In this document: positions 1 through 13,925 of the stretch, one piece after another
Position numbering within the stretch: the stretch's first letter is position 1
Layout of the letters: each line of letters starts with the position of its first letter
NCBI GenBank assembly: GCA_009363875.1
Contig: CM018682.1
Location: 59,108,031-59,172,030, forward strand
From: Mikania micrantha
Lineage: Eukaryota; Streptophyta; Magnoliopsida; Asterales; Asteraceae
Direction of reading: 5' to 3'
DNA: 64,000 nt
The notes under the pieces: model-generated
What the model was told of the DNA's origin: nothing
Databases searched by the model: none
Seen by the model: only the letters and a program-made list of their open reading frames with translations
Made by a program: the position numbers and the translations under genes

Positions 1-1007
1 CTATACGTGGTCTTCTATATACATTTCCTTAAAAACATGTATTCCTCATGTATTGTCGATTTAAAAACCAGTATATCTAAACGTGCGTCGGCTACATACA
101 TTGACATGTATGCAACTAACTCATAACATTGACCCGGTACACAAGACATCAATTAAGTTGTCATACATCCACCTCCAGCCTACCAACACTAACATGACTT
201 GTGGTTGCAAATTAAGTTGAGAAGGTAACTCACCTTAGCCCATAAGATCACCACCAAAGTCAACTTGTTCTTTCCCGGGTCTCTGACTTGTTCCTTGACG
301 TTCACCACACCCACCTATATTTATTACACACATAGAACTACATTAACTACACATAACACATGTTCGCCTTCATTCTAGACTTTTGACCTGTTATCACCGC
401 AACTTAGCGTGTACTGATGGTAATGCACCAATTAACCATTATATTCTTGTAAACACCAATTTAGGCCTTTGATCAAACACCTTGTGAGCATAACATAATA
501 AACCAATCCTCTTTGATGTTTTAAGAATTGTTAATCGCACTTGTGACTCCTGTATGACCAAAATTTTCCTTTTTCATTAAAGATAAGTTAAATTACTACA
601 TAAGCGTATCAAAAAAGTAATTTTAAAACACTTTACCACCTATTTACATATTCATACGCTGCTTTACACCAAAACCCATATTGTCTCCCAACACCCATAC
701 CGCACCTCAACGAATTTACATATCAAAATCATGTGGTTTGGTGTTTAAATCATGCTCACATTCATAGTTTTATGATTTCTAATGCTCACATACACCCAAT
801 TTGGAATTTCGGTTAAACCTAAGTTGTTCATGGTCTTATATATACACTTCTACGCGAATGTGGGTCGCCATCAAATTCCTGGTCTCAATTTTTCTCAAAC
901 ATATAATGACTCCATATCTAGTAATGCAATTATAACATCACATAGACAAGAACAAAAAAAAACCCGTACCAGTTAGTCCACGTTGAATTTATACTCTCAA
1001 GCAGCCA
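1..1007. repeat. Satellite half-unit A (first copy)
   Basis: This is the long half of the satellite unit. It aligns with half-unit B at both ends and in the middle: the 'cctcatg.attgtcgat' segment, 'gcaactaactcataac', 'acacaagacatcaattaag', 'ttctttcccgggtct', 'cctttgatcaaacacc', 'catggtctta.atata' and the terminal 'cactcaag..gccacta' are shared. It carries about 320 bp absent from B, mainly an ~85 bp block near 170-255 and a ~200 bp block near 590-790. Confidence 0.85.
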
Positions 1008-1695
1008 CTATTTGTGAGCTTATATATATATTGCCTTATCAACGCAAGTTCCTCATGCATTGTCGATATCATAACCAATATATCTAAACAACGCATTGTC
1101 TACATACATTGACATTTATGCAACTAACTCATAACGTTCACCGAGTACACAAGACATCAATTAAGTAGTCATACATCCTACACCAAATTCAACTTGTTCT
1201 TTCCCGGGTCTTGGACACCTTGACATTCTCCACAACTATCTAGATGTATTACACACATACAACTACATTCAATGAACATAACACATGCTCGCATTCATTC
1301 TAGACCATTTGAACGGTTATCACCGCCACGTAGCATGTACTATTGGTTTTGAACCAATTAATGACATTTTCGCAAGCCTTTGATCAAACACCATGTGCGC
1401 ATTGCTTAATAAACTAATCCTCTTTAATGTTTAAAGAATTGTTAATCCGACAAACATATCTACAACACAAAATCTTCATTTTTCATTAAAGATTAGTCAA
1501 ATTGCCACACAAAAAACCTAAATTTTTCATGGTCTTACATATACTTCCATGAATGTGGATCCCCATCAAATTCGAAGTCTCAATTATTCTCAAACACATA
1601 AATGACACCATATTAAATTATATACTTATAACAACATATAGACAACCAAACTCGTACTAATTACTCCCCATTCAATTTAAACACTCAAGTTGCCA
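1008..1695. repeat. Satellite half-unit B (first copy)
   Basis: This 688 bp half is diverged from A (clearly alignable, many substitutions) but almost identical to the B half of every other unit. The A-B dimer, not the monomer, is therefore what is now amplified and homogenised, which is the definition of a higher-order repeat. Confidence 0.85.
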
Positions 1696-3391
1696 CTATA
1701 CGTGGTCTTCTATATACATTTCCTTAAAAACATGTATTCCTCATGTATTGTCGATTTAAAAACCAGTATATCTAAACGTGCGTCGGCTACATACATTGAC
1801 ATGTATGCAACTAACTCATAACATTGACCCGGTACACAAGACATCAATTAAGTTGTCATACATCCACCTCCAGCCTACCAACACTAACATGACTTGTGGT
1901 TGCAAATTAAGTTGAGAAGGTAACTCACCTTAGCCCATAAGATCACCACCAAAGTCAACTTGTTCTTTCCCGGGTCTCTGACTTGTTCCTTGACGTTCAC
2001 CACACCCACCTATATTTATTACACACATAGAACTACATTAACTACACATAACACATGTTCGCCTTCATTCTAGACCTTTTGACCTGTTATCACCGCAACT
2101 TAGCGTGTACTGATGGTAATGCACCAATTAACCATTATATTCTTGTAAACACCAATTTAGGCCTTTGATCAAACACCTTGTGAGCATAACATAATAAACC
2201 AATCCTCTTTGATGTTTTAAGAATTGTTAATCGCACTTGTGACTCCTGTATGACCAAAATTTTCCTTTTTCATTAAAGATAAGTTAAATTACTACATAAG
2301 CGTATCAAAAAAGTAATTTTAAAACACTTTACCACCTATTTACATATTCATACGCTGCTTTACACCAAAACCCATATTGTCTCCCAACACCCATACCGCA
2401 CCTCAACGAATTTACATATCAAAATCATGTGGTTTGGTGTTTAAATCATGCTCACATTCATAGTTTTATGATTTCTAATGCACACATACACCCAATTTGG
2501 AATTTCGGTTAAACCTAAGTTGTTCATGGTCTTATATATACACTTCTACGCGAATGTGGGTCGCCATCAAATTCCTGGTCTCAATTTTTCTCAAACATAT
2601 AATGACTCCATATCTAGTAATGCAATTATAACATCACATAGACAAGAACAAAAAAAAACCCGTACCAGTTAGTCCACGTTGAATTTATACTCTCAAGCAG
2701 CCACTATTTGTGAGCTTATATATATATTGCCTTATCAACGCAAGTTCCTCATGCATTGTCGATATCATAACCAATATATCTAAACAACGCATTGTCTACA
2801 TACATTGACATTTATGCAACTAACTCATAACGTTCACCGAGTACACAAGACATCAATTAAGTAGTCATACATCCTACACCAAATTCAACTTGTTCTTTCC
2901 CGGGTCTTGGACACCTTGACATTCTCCACAACTATCTAGATGTATTACACACATACAACTACATTCAATGAACATAACACATGCTCGCATTCATTCTAGA
3001 CCATTTGAACGGTTATCACCGCCACGTAGCATGTACTATTGGTTTTGAACCAATTAATGACATTTTCGCAAGCCTTTGATCAAACACCATGTGCGCATTG
3101 CTTAATAAACTAATCCTCTTTAATGTTTAAAGAATTGTTAATCTGACAAACATATCTACAACACAAAATCTTCATTTTTCATTAAAGATTAGTCAAATTG
3201 CCACACAAAAAACCTAAATTTTTCATGGTCTTACATATACTTCCATGAATGTGGATCCCCATCAAATTCGAAGTCTCAATTATTCTCAAACACATAAATG
3301 ACACCATATTAAATTATATACTTATAACAACATATAGACAACCAAACTCGTACTAATTACTCCCCATTCAATTGAAACACTCAAGTTGCCA
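1696..3391. repeat. Satellite unit 2
   Basis: Full A+B unit, 1696 bp. Private or semi-private variants include 'aatgcacaca' instead of 'aatgctcaca' near 2478, 'aatctgacaaac' in the B half near 3140, and 'caattgaaacactc' near 3370. Confidence 0.9.
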
Positions 3392-5086
3392 CTATACGTG
3401 GTCTTCTATATACATTTCCTTAAAAACATGTATTCCTCATGTATTGTCGATTTAAAAACCAGTATATCTAAACGTGCGTCGGCTACATACATTGACATGT
3501 ATGCAACTAACTCATAACATTGACCCGGTACACAAGACATCAATTAAGTTGTCATACATCCACCTCCAGCCTACCAACACTAACATGACTTGTGGTTGCA
3601 AATTAAGTTGAGAAGGTAACTCACCTTAGCCCATAAGATCACCACCAAAGTCAACTTGTTCTTTCCCGGGTCTCTGACTTGTTCCTTGACGTTCACCACA
3701 CCCACCTATATTTATTACACACATAGAACTACATTAACTACACATAACACATGTTCGCCTTCATTCTAGACTTTTGACCTGTTATCACCGCAACTTAGCG
3801 TGTACTGATGGTAATGCACCAATTAACCATTATATTCTTGTAAACACCAATTTAGGCCTTTGATCAAACACCTTGTGAGCATAACATAATAAACCAATCC
3901 TCTTTGATGTTTTAAGAATTGTTAATCGCACTTGTGACTCCTGTATGACCAAAATTTTCCTTTTTCATTAAAGATAAGTTAAATTACTACATAAGCGTAT
4001 CAAAAAAGTAATTTTAAAACACTTTACCACCTATTTACATATTCATACGCTGCTTTACACCAAAACCCATATTGTCTCCCAACACCCATACCGCACCTCA
4101 ACGAATTTACATATCAAAATCATGTGGTTTGGTGTTTAAATCATGCTCACATTCATAGTTTTATGATTTCTAATGCTCACATACACCCAATTTGGAATTT
4201 CGGTTAAACCTAAGTTGTTCATGGTCTTATATATACACTTCTACGCGAATGTGGGTCGCCATCAAATTCCTGGTCTCAATTTTTCTCAAACATATAATGA
4301 CTCCATATCTAGTAATGCAATTATAACATCACATAGACAAGAACAAAAAAAAACCCGTACCAGTTAGTCCACGTTGAATTTATACTCTCAAGCAGCCACT
4401 ATTTGTGAGCTTATATATATATTGCCTTATCAACGCAAGTTCCTCATGCATTGTCGATATCATAACCAATATATCTAAACAACGCATTGTCTACATACAT
4501 TGACATTTATGCAACTAACTCATAACGTTCACCGAGTACACAAGACATCAATTAAGTAGTCATACATCCTACACCAAATTCAACTTGTTCTTTCCCGGGT
4601 CTTGGACACATTGACATTCTCCACAACTATCTAGATGTATTACACACATACAACTACATTCAATGAACATAACACAAGCTCGCATTCATTCTAGACCATT
4701 TGAACGGTTATCACCGCCACGTAGCATGTACTATTGGTTTTGAACCAATTAATGACATTTTCGCAAGCCTTTGATCAAACACCATGTGCGCATTGCTTAA
4801 TAAACTAATCCTCTTTAATGTTTAAAGAATTGTTAATCCGACAAACATATCTACAACACAAAATCTTCATTTTTCATTAAAGATTAGTCAAATTGCCACA
4901 CAAAAAACCTAAATTTTTCATGGTCTTACATATACTTCCATGAATGTGGATCCCCATCAAATTCGAAGTCTCAATTATTCTCAAACACATAAATGACACC
5001 ATATTAAATTATATACTTATAACAACATATAGACAACCAAACTCGTACTAATTACTCCCCATTCAATTTAAACACTCAAGTTGCCA
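3392..5086. repeat. Satellite unit 3
   Basis: Full unit, 1695 bp. It shares with unit 1 the one-base deletion 'tagacttttgacc' (near 3768) that units 2 and 4-7 lack. This suggests that units 1 and 3 derive from one ancestor in an alternating block. Confidence 0.9.
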
Positions 5087-6782
5087 CTATACGTGGTCTT
5101 CTATATACATTTCCTTAAAAACATGTATTCCTCATGTATTGTCGATTTAAAAACCAGTATATCTAAACGTGCGTCGGCTACATACATTGACATGTATGCA
5201 ACTAACTCATAACATTGACCCGGTACACAAGACATCAATTAAGTTGTCATACATCCACCTCCAGCCTACCAACACTAACATGACTTGTGGTTGCAAATTA
5301 AGTTGAGAAGGTAACTCACCTTAGCCCATAAGATCACCACCAAAGTCAACTTGTTCTTTCCCAGGTCTCTGACTTGTTCCTTGACGTTCACCACACCCAC
5401 CTATATTTATTACACACATAGAACTACATTAACTACACATAACACATGTTCGCCTTCATTCTAGACCTTTTGACCTGTTATCACCGCAACTTAGCGTGTA
5501 CTGATGGTAATGCACCAATTAACCATTATATTCTTGTAAACACCAATTTAGGCCTTTGATCAAACACCTTGTGAGCATAACATAATAAACCAATCCTCTT
5601 TGATGTTTTAAGAATTGTTAATCGCACTTGTGACTCCTGTATGACCAAAATTTTCCTTTTTCATTAAAGATAAGTTAAATTACTACATAAGCGTATCAAA
5701 AAAGTAATTTTAAAACACTTTACCACCTATTTACATATTCATACGCTGCTTTACACCAAAACCCATATTGTCTCCCAACACCCATACCGCACCTCAACGA
5801 ATTTACATATCAAAATCATGTGGTTTGGTGTTTAAATCATGCTCACATTCATAGTTTTATGATTTCTAATGCTCACATACACCCAATTTGGAATTTCGGT
5901 TAAACCTAAGTTGTTCATGGTCTTATATATACACTTCTACGCGAATGTGGGTCGCCATCAAATTCCTGGTCTCAATTTTTCTCAAACATATAATGACTCC
6001 ATATCTAGTAATGCAATTATAACATCACATAGACAAGAACAAAAAAAAACCCGTACCAGTTAGTCCACGTTGAATTTATACTCTCAAGCAGCCACTATTT
6101 GTGAGCTTATATATATATTGCCTTATCAACGCAAGTTCCTCATGCATTGTCGATATCATAACCAATATATCTAAACAACGCATTGTCTACATACATTGAC
6201 ATTTATGCAACTAACTCATAACGTTCACCGAGTACACAAGACATCAATTAAGTAGTCATACATCCTACACCAAATTCAACTTGTTCTTTCCCGGGTCTTG
6301 GACACCTTGACATTCTCCACAACTATCTAGATGTATTACACACATACAACTACATTCAATGAACATAACACATGCTCGCATTCATTCTAGACCATTTGAA
6401 CGGTTATCACCGCCACGTAGCATGTACTATTGGTTTTGAACCAATTAATGACATTTTCGCAAGCCTTTGATCAAACACCATGTGCGCATTGCTTAATAAA
6501 CTAATCCTCTTTAATGTTTAAAGAATTGTTAATCCGACAAACATATCTACAACACAAAATCTTCATTTTTCATTAAAGATTAGTCAAATTGCCACACAAA
6601 AAACCTAAATTTTTCATGGTCTTACATATACTTCCATGAATGTGGATCCCCATCAAATTCGAAGTCTCAATTATTCTCAAACACATAAATGACACCATAT
6701 TAAATTATATACTTATAACAACATATAGACAACCAAACTCGTACTAATTACTCCCCATTCAATTTAAACACTCAAGTTGCCA
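5087..6782. repeat. Satellite unit 4
   Basis: Full unit, 1696 bp. It carries a private substitution in the otherwise invariant 'tttcccgggtctctg' segment, reading 'cccaggtc' near 5360. Confidence 0.9.
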
Positions 6783-8479
6783 CTATACGTGGTCTTCTAT
6801 ATACATTTCCTTAAAAACATGTATTCCTCATGTATTGTCGATTTAAAAACCAGTATATCTAAACGTGCGTCGGCTACATACATTGACATGTATGCAACTA
6901 ACTCATAACATTGACCCGGTACACAAGACATCAATTAAGTTGTCATACATCCACCTCCAGCCTACCAACACTAACATGACTTGTGGTTGCAAATTAAGTT
7001 GAGAAGGTAACTCACCTTAGCCCATAAGATCACCACCAAAGTCAACTTGTTCTTTCCCGGGTCTCTGACTTGTTCCTTGACGTTCACCACACCCACCTAT
7101 ATTTATTACACACATAGAACTACATTAACTACACATAACACATGTTCGCCTTCATTCTAGACCTTTTGACCTGTTATCACCGCAACTTAGCGTGTACTGA
7201 TGGTAATGCACCAATTAACCATTATATTCTTGTAAACACCAAATTTAGGCCTTTGATCAAACACCTTGTGAGCATAACATAATAAACCAATCCTCTTTGA
7301 TGTTTTAAGAATTGTTAATCGCACTTGTGACTCCTGTATGACCAAAATTTTCCTTTTTCATTAAAGATAAGTTAAATTACTACATAAGCGTATCAAAAAA
7401 GTAATTTTAAAACACTTTACCACCTATTTACATATTCATACGCTGCTTTACACCAAAACCCATATTGTCTCCCAACACCCATACCGCACCTCAACGAATT
7501 TACATATCAAAATCATGTGGTTTTGTGTTTAAATCATGCTCACATCCATAGTTTTATGATTTCTAATGCACACATACACCCAATTTGGAATTTCGGTTAA
7601 ACCTAAGTTGTTCATGGTCTTATATATACACTTCTACGCGAATGTGGGTCGCCATCAAATTCCTGGTCTCAATTTTTCTCAAACATATAATGACTCCATA
7701 TCTAGTAATGCAATTATAACATCACATAGACAAGAACCAAAAAAAACCCGTACCAGTTAGTCCACGTTGAATTTATACTCTCAAGCAGCCACTATTTGTG
7801 AGCTTATATATATATTGCCTTATCAACGCAAGTTCCTCATGCATTGTCGATATCATAACCAATATATCTAAACAACGCATTGTCTACATACATTGACATT
7901 TATGCAACTAACTCATAACGTTCACCGAGTACACAAGACATCAATTAAGTAGTCATACATTCTACACCAAATTCAACTTGTTCTTTCCCGGGTCTTGGAC
8001 ACCTTGACATTCTCCACAACTATCTAGATGTATTACACACATACAACTACATTCAATGAACATAACACATGCTCGCATTCATTCTAGACCATTTGAACGG
8101 TTATCACCGCCACGTAGCATGTACTATTGGTTTTGAACCAATTAATGACATTTTCGCAAGCCTTTGATCAAACACCTTGTGCGCATTGCTTAATAAACTA
8201 ATCCTCTTTAATGTTTAAAGAATTGTTAATCCGACAAACATATCTACAACACAAAATCTTCATTTTTCATTAAAGATTAGTCAAATTGCCACACAAAAAA
8301 CCTAAATTTTTCATGGTCTTACATATACTTCCATGAATGTGGATCCCCATCAAATTCGAAGTCTCAATTATTCTCAAACACATAAATGACACCATATTAA
8401 ATTATATACTTATAACAACATATAGACAACCAAACTCGTACTAATTACTCCCCATTCAATTTAAACACTCAAGTTGCCA
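6783..8479. repeat. Satellite unit 5
   Basis: Full unit, 1697 bp. It shares 'accaaatttagg' with units 6 and 7, and 'ggttttgtgttt', 'cacatccatag' and 'caagaaccaaaaa' with unit 6 only, so neighbouring units share the most variants. Confidence 0.9.
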
Positions 8480-10175
8480 CTATACGTGGTCTTCTATATA
8501 CATTTCCTTAAAAACATGTATTCCTCATGTATTGTCGATTTAAAAACCAGTATATCTAAACGTGCGTCGGCTACATACATTGACATGTATGCAACTAACT
8601 CATAACATTGACCCGGTACACAAGACATCAGTTAAGTTGTCATACATCCACCTCCAGCCTACCAACACTAACATGACTTGTGGTTGCAAATTAAGTTGAG
8701 AAGGTAACTCACCTTAGCCCATAAGATCACCACCAAAGTCAACTTGTTCTTTCCCGGGTCTCTGACTTGTTCCTTGACGTTCACCACACCCACCTATATT
8801 TATTACACACATAGAACTACATTAACTACACATAACACATGTTCGCCTTCATTCTAGACCTTTTGACCTGTTATCACCGCAACTTAGCGTGTACTGATGG
8901 TAATGCACCAATTAACCATTATATTCTTGTAAACACCAAATTTAGGCCTTTGATCAAACACCTTGTGAGCATAACATAATAAACCAATCCTCTTTGATGT
9001 TTTAAGAATTGTTAATCGCACTTGTGACTCCTGTATGACCAAAATTTTCCTTTTTCATTAAAGATAAGTTAAATTACTACATAAGCGTATCAAAAAAGTA
9101 ATTTTAAAACACTTTACCACCTATTTACATATTCATACGCTGCTTTACACCAAAACCCATATTGTCTCCCAACACCCATACCGCACCTCAACGAATTTAC
9201 ATATCAAAATCATGTGGTTTTGTGTTTAAATCATGCTCACATCCATAGTTTTATGATTTCTAATGCACACATACACCCAATTTGGAATTTCGGTTAAACC
9301 TAAGTTGTTCATGGTCTTATATATACACTTCTACGCGAATGTGGGTCGCCATCAAATTCCTGGTCTCAATTTTTCTCAAACATATAATGACTCCATATCT
9401 AGTAATGCAATTATAACATCACATAGACAAGAACCAAAAAACCCCGTACTAGTTAGTCCACGTTGAATTTATACTCTCAAGCAGCCACTATTTGTGAGCT
9501 TATATATATATTGCCTTATCAACGCAAGTTCCTCATGCATTGTCGATATCATAACCAATATATCTAAACAACGCATTGTCTACATACATTGACATTTATG
9601 CAACTAACTCATAACGTTCATCGAGTACACAAGACATCAATTAAGTAGTCATACATCCTACACCAAATTCAACTTGTTCTTTCCCGGGTCTTGGACAACT
9701 TGACATTCTCCACAACTATCTAGATGTATTACACACATACAACTACATTCAATGAACATAACACATGCTCGCATTCATTCTAGACCATTTGAACGGTTAT
9801 CACCGCCACGTAGCATGTACTATTGGTTTTGAACCAATTAATGACATTTTCGCAAGCCTTTGATCAAACACCTTGTGCGCATTGCTTAATAAACTAATCC
9901 TCTTTAATGTTTAAAGAATTGTTAATCCGACAAACATATCTACAACACAAAATCTTCATTTTTCATTAAAGATTAGTCAAATTGCCACACAAAAAACCTA
10001 AATTTTTCATGGTCTTACATATACTTCCATGAATGTGGATCCCCATCAAATTCGAAGTCTCAATTATTCTCAAACACATAAATGACACCATATTAAATTA
10101 TATACTTATAACAACATATAGACAACCAAACTCGTACTAATTACTCCCCATTCAATTTAAACACTCAAGTTGCCA
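8480..10175. repeat. Satellite unit 6
   Basis: Full unit, 1696 bp. It is the closest relative of unit 5. It also shares 'gacatcagttaag' (near 8630) with unit 7, making a graded series 5-6-7. Confidence 0.9.
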
Positions 10176-11780
10176 CTATACGTGGTCTTCTATATACATT
10201 TCCTTAAAAACATGTATTCCTCATGTATTGTCGATTTAAAAACCAGTATATCTAAACGTGCGTCGGCTACATACATTGACATGTATGCAACTAACTCATA
10301 ACATTGACCCGGTACACAAGACATCAGTTAAGTTGTCATACATCCACCACCTCCAGCCTACCAACACTAACATGACTTGTGGTTGCAAATTAAGTTGAGA
10401 AGGTAACTCACCTTAGCCCATAAGATCACCACCAAAGTCAACTTGTTCTTTCCCGGGTCTCTGACTTGTTCCTTGACGTTCACCACACCCACCTATATTT
10501 ATTACACACATAGAATTACATTAACTACACATAACACATGTTCGCCTTCATTCTAGACCTTTTGACCTGTTATCACCGCAACTTAGCGTGTACTGATGGT
10601 AATGCACCAATTAACCATTATATTCTTGTAAACACCAAATTTAGGCATTTGATCAAACACCTTGTGAGCATAACATAACAAACCAATCCTCTTTGATGTT
10701 TTAAGAATTGTTAATCGCACTTGTGACTCCTGTATGACCAAAATTTTCCTTTTTCATTAAAGATAAGTTAAATTACTACATAAGCGTATCAAAAAAGTAA
10801 TTTTAAAACACTTTACCACCTATTTACATATTCATACGCTGCTTTACACCAAAACCCATATTGTCTCCCAACACCCATACCGCACCTCAACGAATTAACA
10901 TATCAAAATCATGTGGTTTGGTGTTTAAATCATGCTCACATTCATAGTTTTATGATTTCTAATGCACACATACACCCAATTTGGAATTTCGGTTAAACCT
11001 AAGTTGTTCATGGTCTTATATATACACTTCTACGCGAATGTGGGTCGCCATCAAATTCCTGGTCTCAATTTTTCTCAAACATATAATAACTCCATATCTA
11101 GTAATGCAATTATAACATCACAAAGACAAGAACAAAAAAAAAACCCGTACTAGTTAGTCCACGTTGAATTTATACTCTCAAGCAGCCACTATTTGTGAGC
11201 TTATATATATATTGCCTTATCAACGCAAGTTCCTCATGCATTGTCGATATCATAACCAATATATCTAAACAACGCATTGTCTACATACATTGACATTTAT
11301 GCAACTAACTCATAACGTTCACCGAGTACACAAGACATCAATTAAGTAGTCATACATCCTACACCAAATTCAACTTGTTCTTTCCCGGGTCTTGGACACC
11401 TTGACATTCTCCACAACTATCTAGATGTATTACACACATACAACTACATTCAATGAACATAACACATGCTCGCATTCATTCTAGACCATTTGAACGGTTA
11501 TCACTGCCACGTAGCATGTACTATTGGTTTTGAACCAATTAATGACATTTTCGCAAACCTAAATTTAGGCCTTTGATCAAACACCTTGTGCGCATTGCTT
11601 AATAAACTAATCCTCTTTAATGTTTAAAGAATTGTTAATCCGACAAACATATCTACAACACAAAATCTTCATTTTTCATTAAAGATTAGTCAAATTGCCA
11701 CACAAAAAACCTAAATTTTTCATGGTCTTACATATTCTTCCATGAATGTGGATCCCCATCAAATTCGAAGTCTCAATTAT
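10176..11780. repeat. Satellite unit 7, truncated and most divergent
   Basis: The last unit stops about 92 bp short, after 'cgaagtctcaattat'. It has the most private changes: a 3 bp duplication 'ccaccacctccag' near 10346, 'ggcatttgatc', 'acgaattaacat', and in its B half an extra 'aaatttagg' block near 11561-11570 that is otherwise diagnostic of the A half. Greater divergence at the array edge fits reduced homogenisation there. Confidence 0.9.
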
Positions 11781-12182
11781 CGTCAGTACTTAGGAGATCG
11801 GCTTGTTTTGTGGCAGTACAAGAAGCAGACAACCATGTCAACCTCCACTGCTGAAGCTGAATATGTCGCTACCTCCAATTGTTGTTATCAGGGTATCTGG
11901 AAGCGACAACAGCTTCTCGATTACGGTTTGAATTTTCTTGACTCCCCAATATAATGTGATAATGAAGCCGCTCTACAGATCGTCAAGAATCCGGTACAAC
12001 ATTCCAAAACTAAACATATTGATATCCGGATTCACTTTATCTAGGACAATTTCGAGCGGAAGTTGATCCATGTCGAAAAGGTCCTCACAGATGACAATCT
12101 TGCGAATTTGTTCACTAAACCGTTCGATACAGCTCCCTTCCACCATCTGCTTGCCTCTCTCAAACTAATACGTTTTGATTAA
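11781..12182 (+). pseudogene. Copia RNase H / pol C-terminal remnant (old Copia copy 1)
   Basis: One reading frame gives the end of a Copia polyprotein: a 'WQYKKQTTMSTSTAEAEYVA' segment (the RNase H motif around the catalytic Glu/Asp residues), then 'CDNEAALQIVKNPVQHSKTK', 'HIDIRIHF' and 'LANLFTKPFD'. Two in-frame stops (TAA at 11952-11954 and a TAG near 12042) break it. The 5' nine-tenths of pol is missing because the satellite abuts at 11780. The 'NPVQHSKTKHI' style resembles the SIRE/Maximus lineage, which often carries an additional 3' ORF; that lineage call is from memory and tentative. It belongs with the extra ORF at 14048 and the LTR at 28940. Confidence 0.85.
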
Positions 12183-13339
12183 AAATTTTTTTGTAAATAC
12201 TTTAAAATTTGTATTTTGTTTTAATTTAATTTTTAGATCACAAATTTAGGTGGAGAATATTTACAAAAACAATAAAAATATTTCGATTTTTGAGTCTGTT
12301 TGTAAGTTTAAAAATTTTCAAATAGAACAAAAAGATTTTTGGTTTTTAAGGTAACTTTAAGATGATCTACAGGTTTAGAGGGGAGTGGAATCTAAGAAAA
12401 ATACAAAAATATTTTATTTGGATAGTCAGGTGAAGTGGTAATGGGAAGTGAAATGTTTTCTGATACTTAGAAATTCACCACCTTAGAATAATCTATAAAG
12501 GAATAACACATTTAGATAAGTATAAATCACTAAGAAATTAAAGCACGTTTTCCTATAAGAAAATTGGACATGATCATTCAAAAATATTAAATATATATAA
12601 ATAAGTGAGCAGAATTGGAAAATCAGATAACCAGACAAATGCAACAACTATTTGACTTTTTGTAGAAATCTTTAAATCAAAGCAAGATTTTGTTTCCATA
12701 AACTTGAAATCGTTTTGTGAAAACTCGGGTATTTTCTATGTTTTGTGAAAACAAAGAGCGGGAAACACTTACTGAAGCATCCTCTGTTTTGCGTAAGCAA
12801 ATACCTAGATATGTGACGTTAGGACCAATGTGTCTGCAGATTAGTAAAATAAAAGATGCCAATGAGCACAAAGATGATAGAACCCCTCCTTGTTATTGAT
12901 TCTAATATGATAGATCTGTTCTTTCTTTTCTCACCTTAAACTCTGTCAACTTTTTAAGTTCGTTGAAAGAAAATCAAATTTTTAAACAAAAGATTTTGCA
13001 AAAGTGATAGGTTGCATGTAAATCTGGTTTAACTGTCTGGTTGCCCATAAACTTCCCAAAAGGGTTTTCAGAAAAAACTGTTAGAAAATTTTTGATCATA
13101 AGTCTTATTTTTAATTATTGATAAACGAGTGGAAATCATTTGTGGGTATAATTATTTTAAAGGTTGGGTTTCTATAAGAAATTATTTTAAGGTGTTTAAA
13201 TTTCTGATACAGATTTGATCTCACAAATTGACCCGACTTAACTTTGAACTCGTCCAAAGTTCTTGAGTTTGTTTTATTTTATTTTATTTTATTAAGTTAA
13301 AATTTTTAAAATAATTAGTAATCAAAATTTAGTACTCGA

Positions 13340-13460
13340 AGGCACATACTTGAACTAGTTTCGAGTACTAGCCTTCGCCTATATATATTTCGAGAAGTTC
13401 AAACTTCGAGTACCATAACTTTTCGAGAACCCGACTTTCTCTCTCTAGGCGATCTCTGTT
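13340..13460 (+). promoter_or_regulatory. Promoter-like region upstream of the Copia extra ORF
   Basis: This stretch has 'TTTCGAGTACTAG' and 'CTTCGAGTACCA', a run TATATATAT at 13380-13388, and a CT-rich 'tttctctctctagg' about 55 bp further on. The Copia LTRs at 28940 and 44066 use the same TTCGAGTACT motif just upstream of TATAAATA. I infer an internal promoter or a duplicated LTR promoter; it could also be a relic of an LTR. Confidence 0.4.
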
Positions 13461-13925
13461 TCAGGACTTGTTTTCGAAAATACACTCCGACCACCTTGTA
13501 TATCATTCTTAAACGAATCTAGGTGTAGATTTTCATAGGATGTTGACCGTAGAATAAAAAATTATCGAACAAAATATAATTTCTAGTACTTATGTTCGTA
13601 AACCGATGGTATGTTGGTCTAATCATCTTTAAATACTCAAAACTGGTCGCCTCCCAATTCCGAGCATTTTGAGTACAAATTGGAGTTCTAAAGAGCAAAA
13701 TTGAAGGAGTTATGGGTGATTTTCAGTTCTTGAAATTTTCAATTTCGAGAACACCAGTTCGAGGACAACGTTTTGAGAACTCCAGTTCGAGAAACATCTT
13801 TTGAGAAATCTTATTTGAGAATCTGATTTCGAGAACTCACCCTCTTCGTGCACTCCTTTGATTTCGAGCACCTCTTTAATTTCGAGAACCTCGCGATTTT
13901 CGAATACTCTGTTCTTTTCGAGAAC

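Larger units (their letters stand above)
1..11780. repeat. Tandem satellite array, ~1696 bp higher-order unit, seven copies
   Basis: The same ~1696 bp sequence recurs head to tail with starts at 1, 1696, 3392, 5087, 6783, 8480 and 10176, at spacings of 1695-1697 bp. Full units differ from each other by only a handful of substitutions or 1-3 bp indels. The array enters from outside the window, so its left end is unknown. It stops abruptly at 11780, where Copia coding sequence begins. The DNA is AT-rich and holds no convincing gene. A 63-67 codon ORF that recurs in every unit is a passenger of the repeat. Long complex units of this kind are typical of homogenised plant satellite or subtelomeric/knob arrays; chromosomal location cannot be read here. 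Confidence 0.97.

Noticed and set aside
782..976. A 64-codon ORF recurring in all seven satellite units
   Set aside because: It recurs only because the satellite recurs. Its end varies (63-67 codons) with indels in an A-run, its composition is unremarkable, and no start context or domain supports it.
1..11780. CRISPR-like or LTR-pair interpretation of the repeated units
   Set aside because: The units are contiguous without spacers, lack TG..CA ends, primer site or coding domains, and the organism is a plant.
12183..13340. A complete second LTR in the Copia spacer
   Set aside because: A purine-rich stretch near 12250 and a promoter-like block exist, but I find no TGTAG...CTACA boundaries matching the element's 376 bp LTR.
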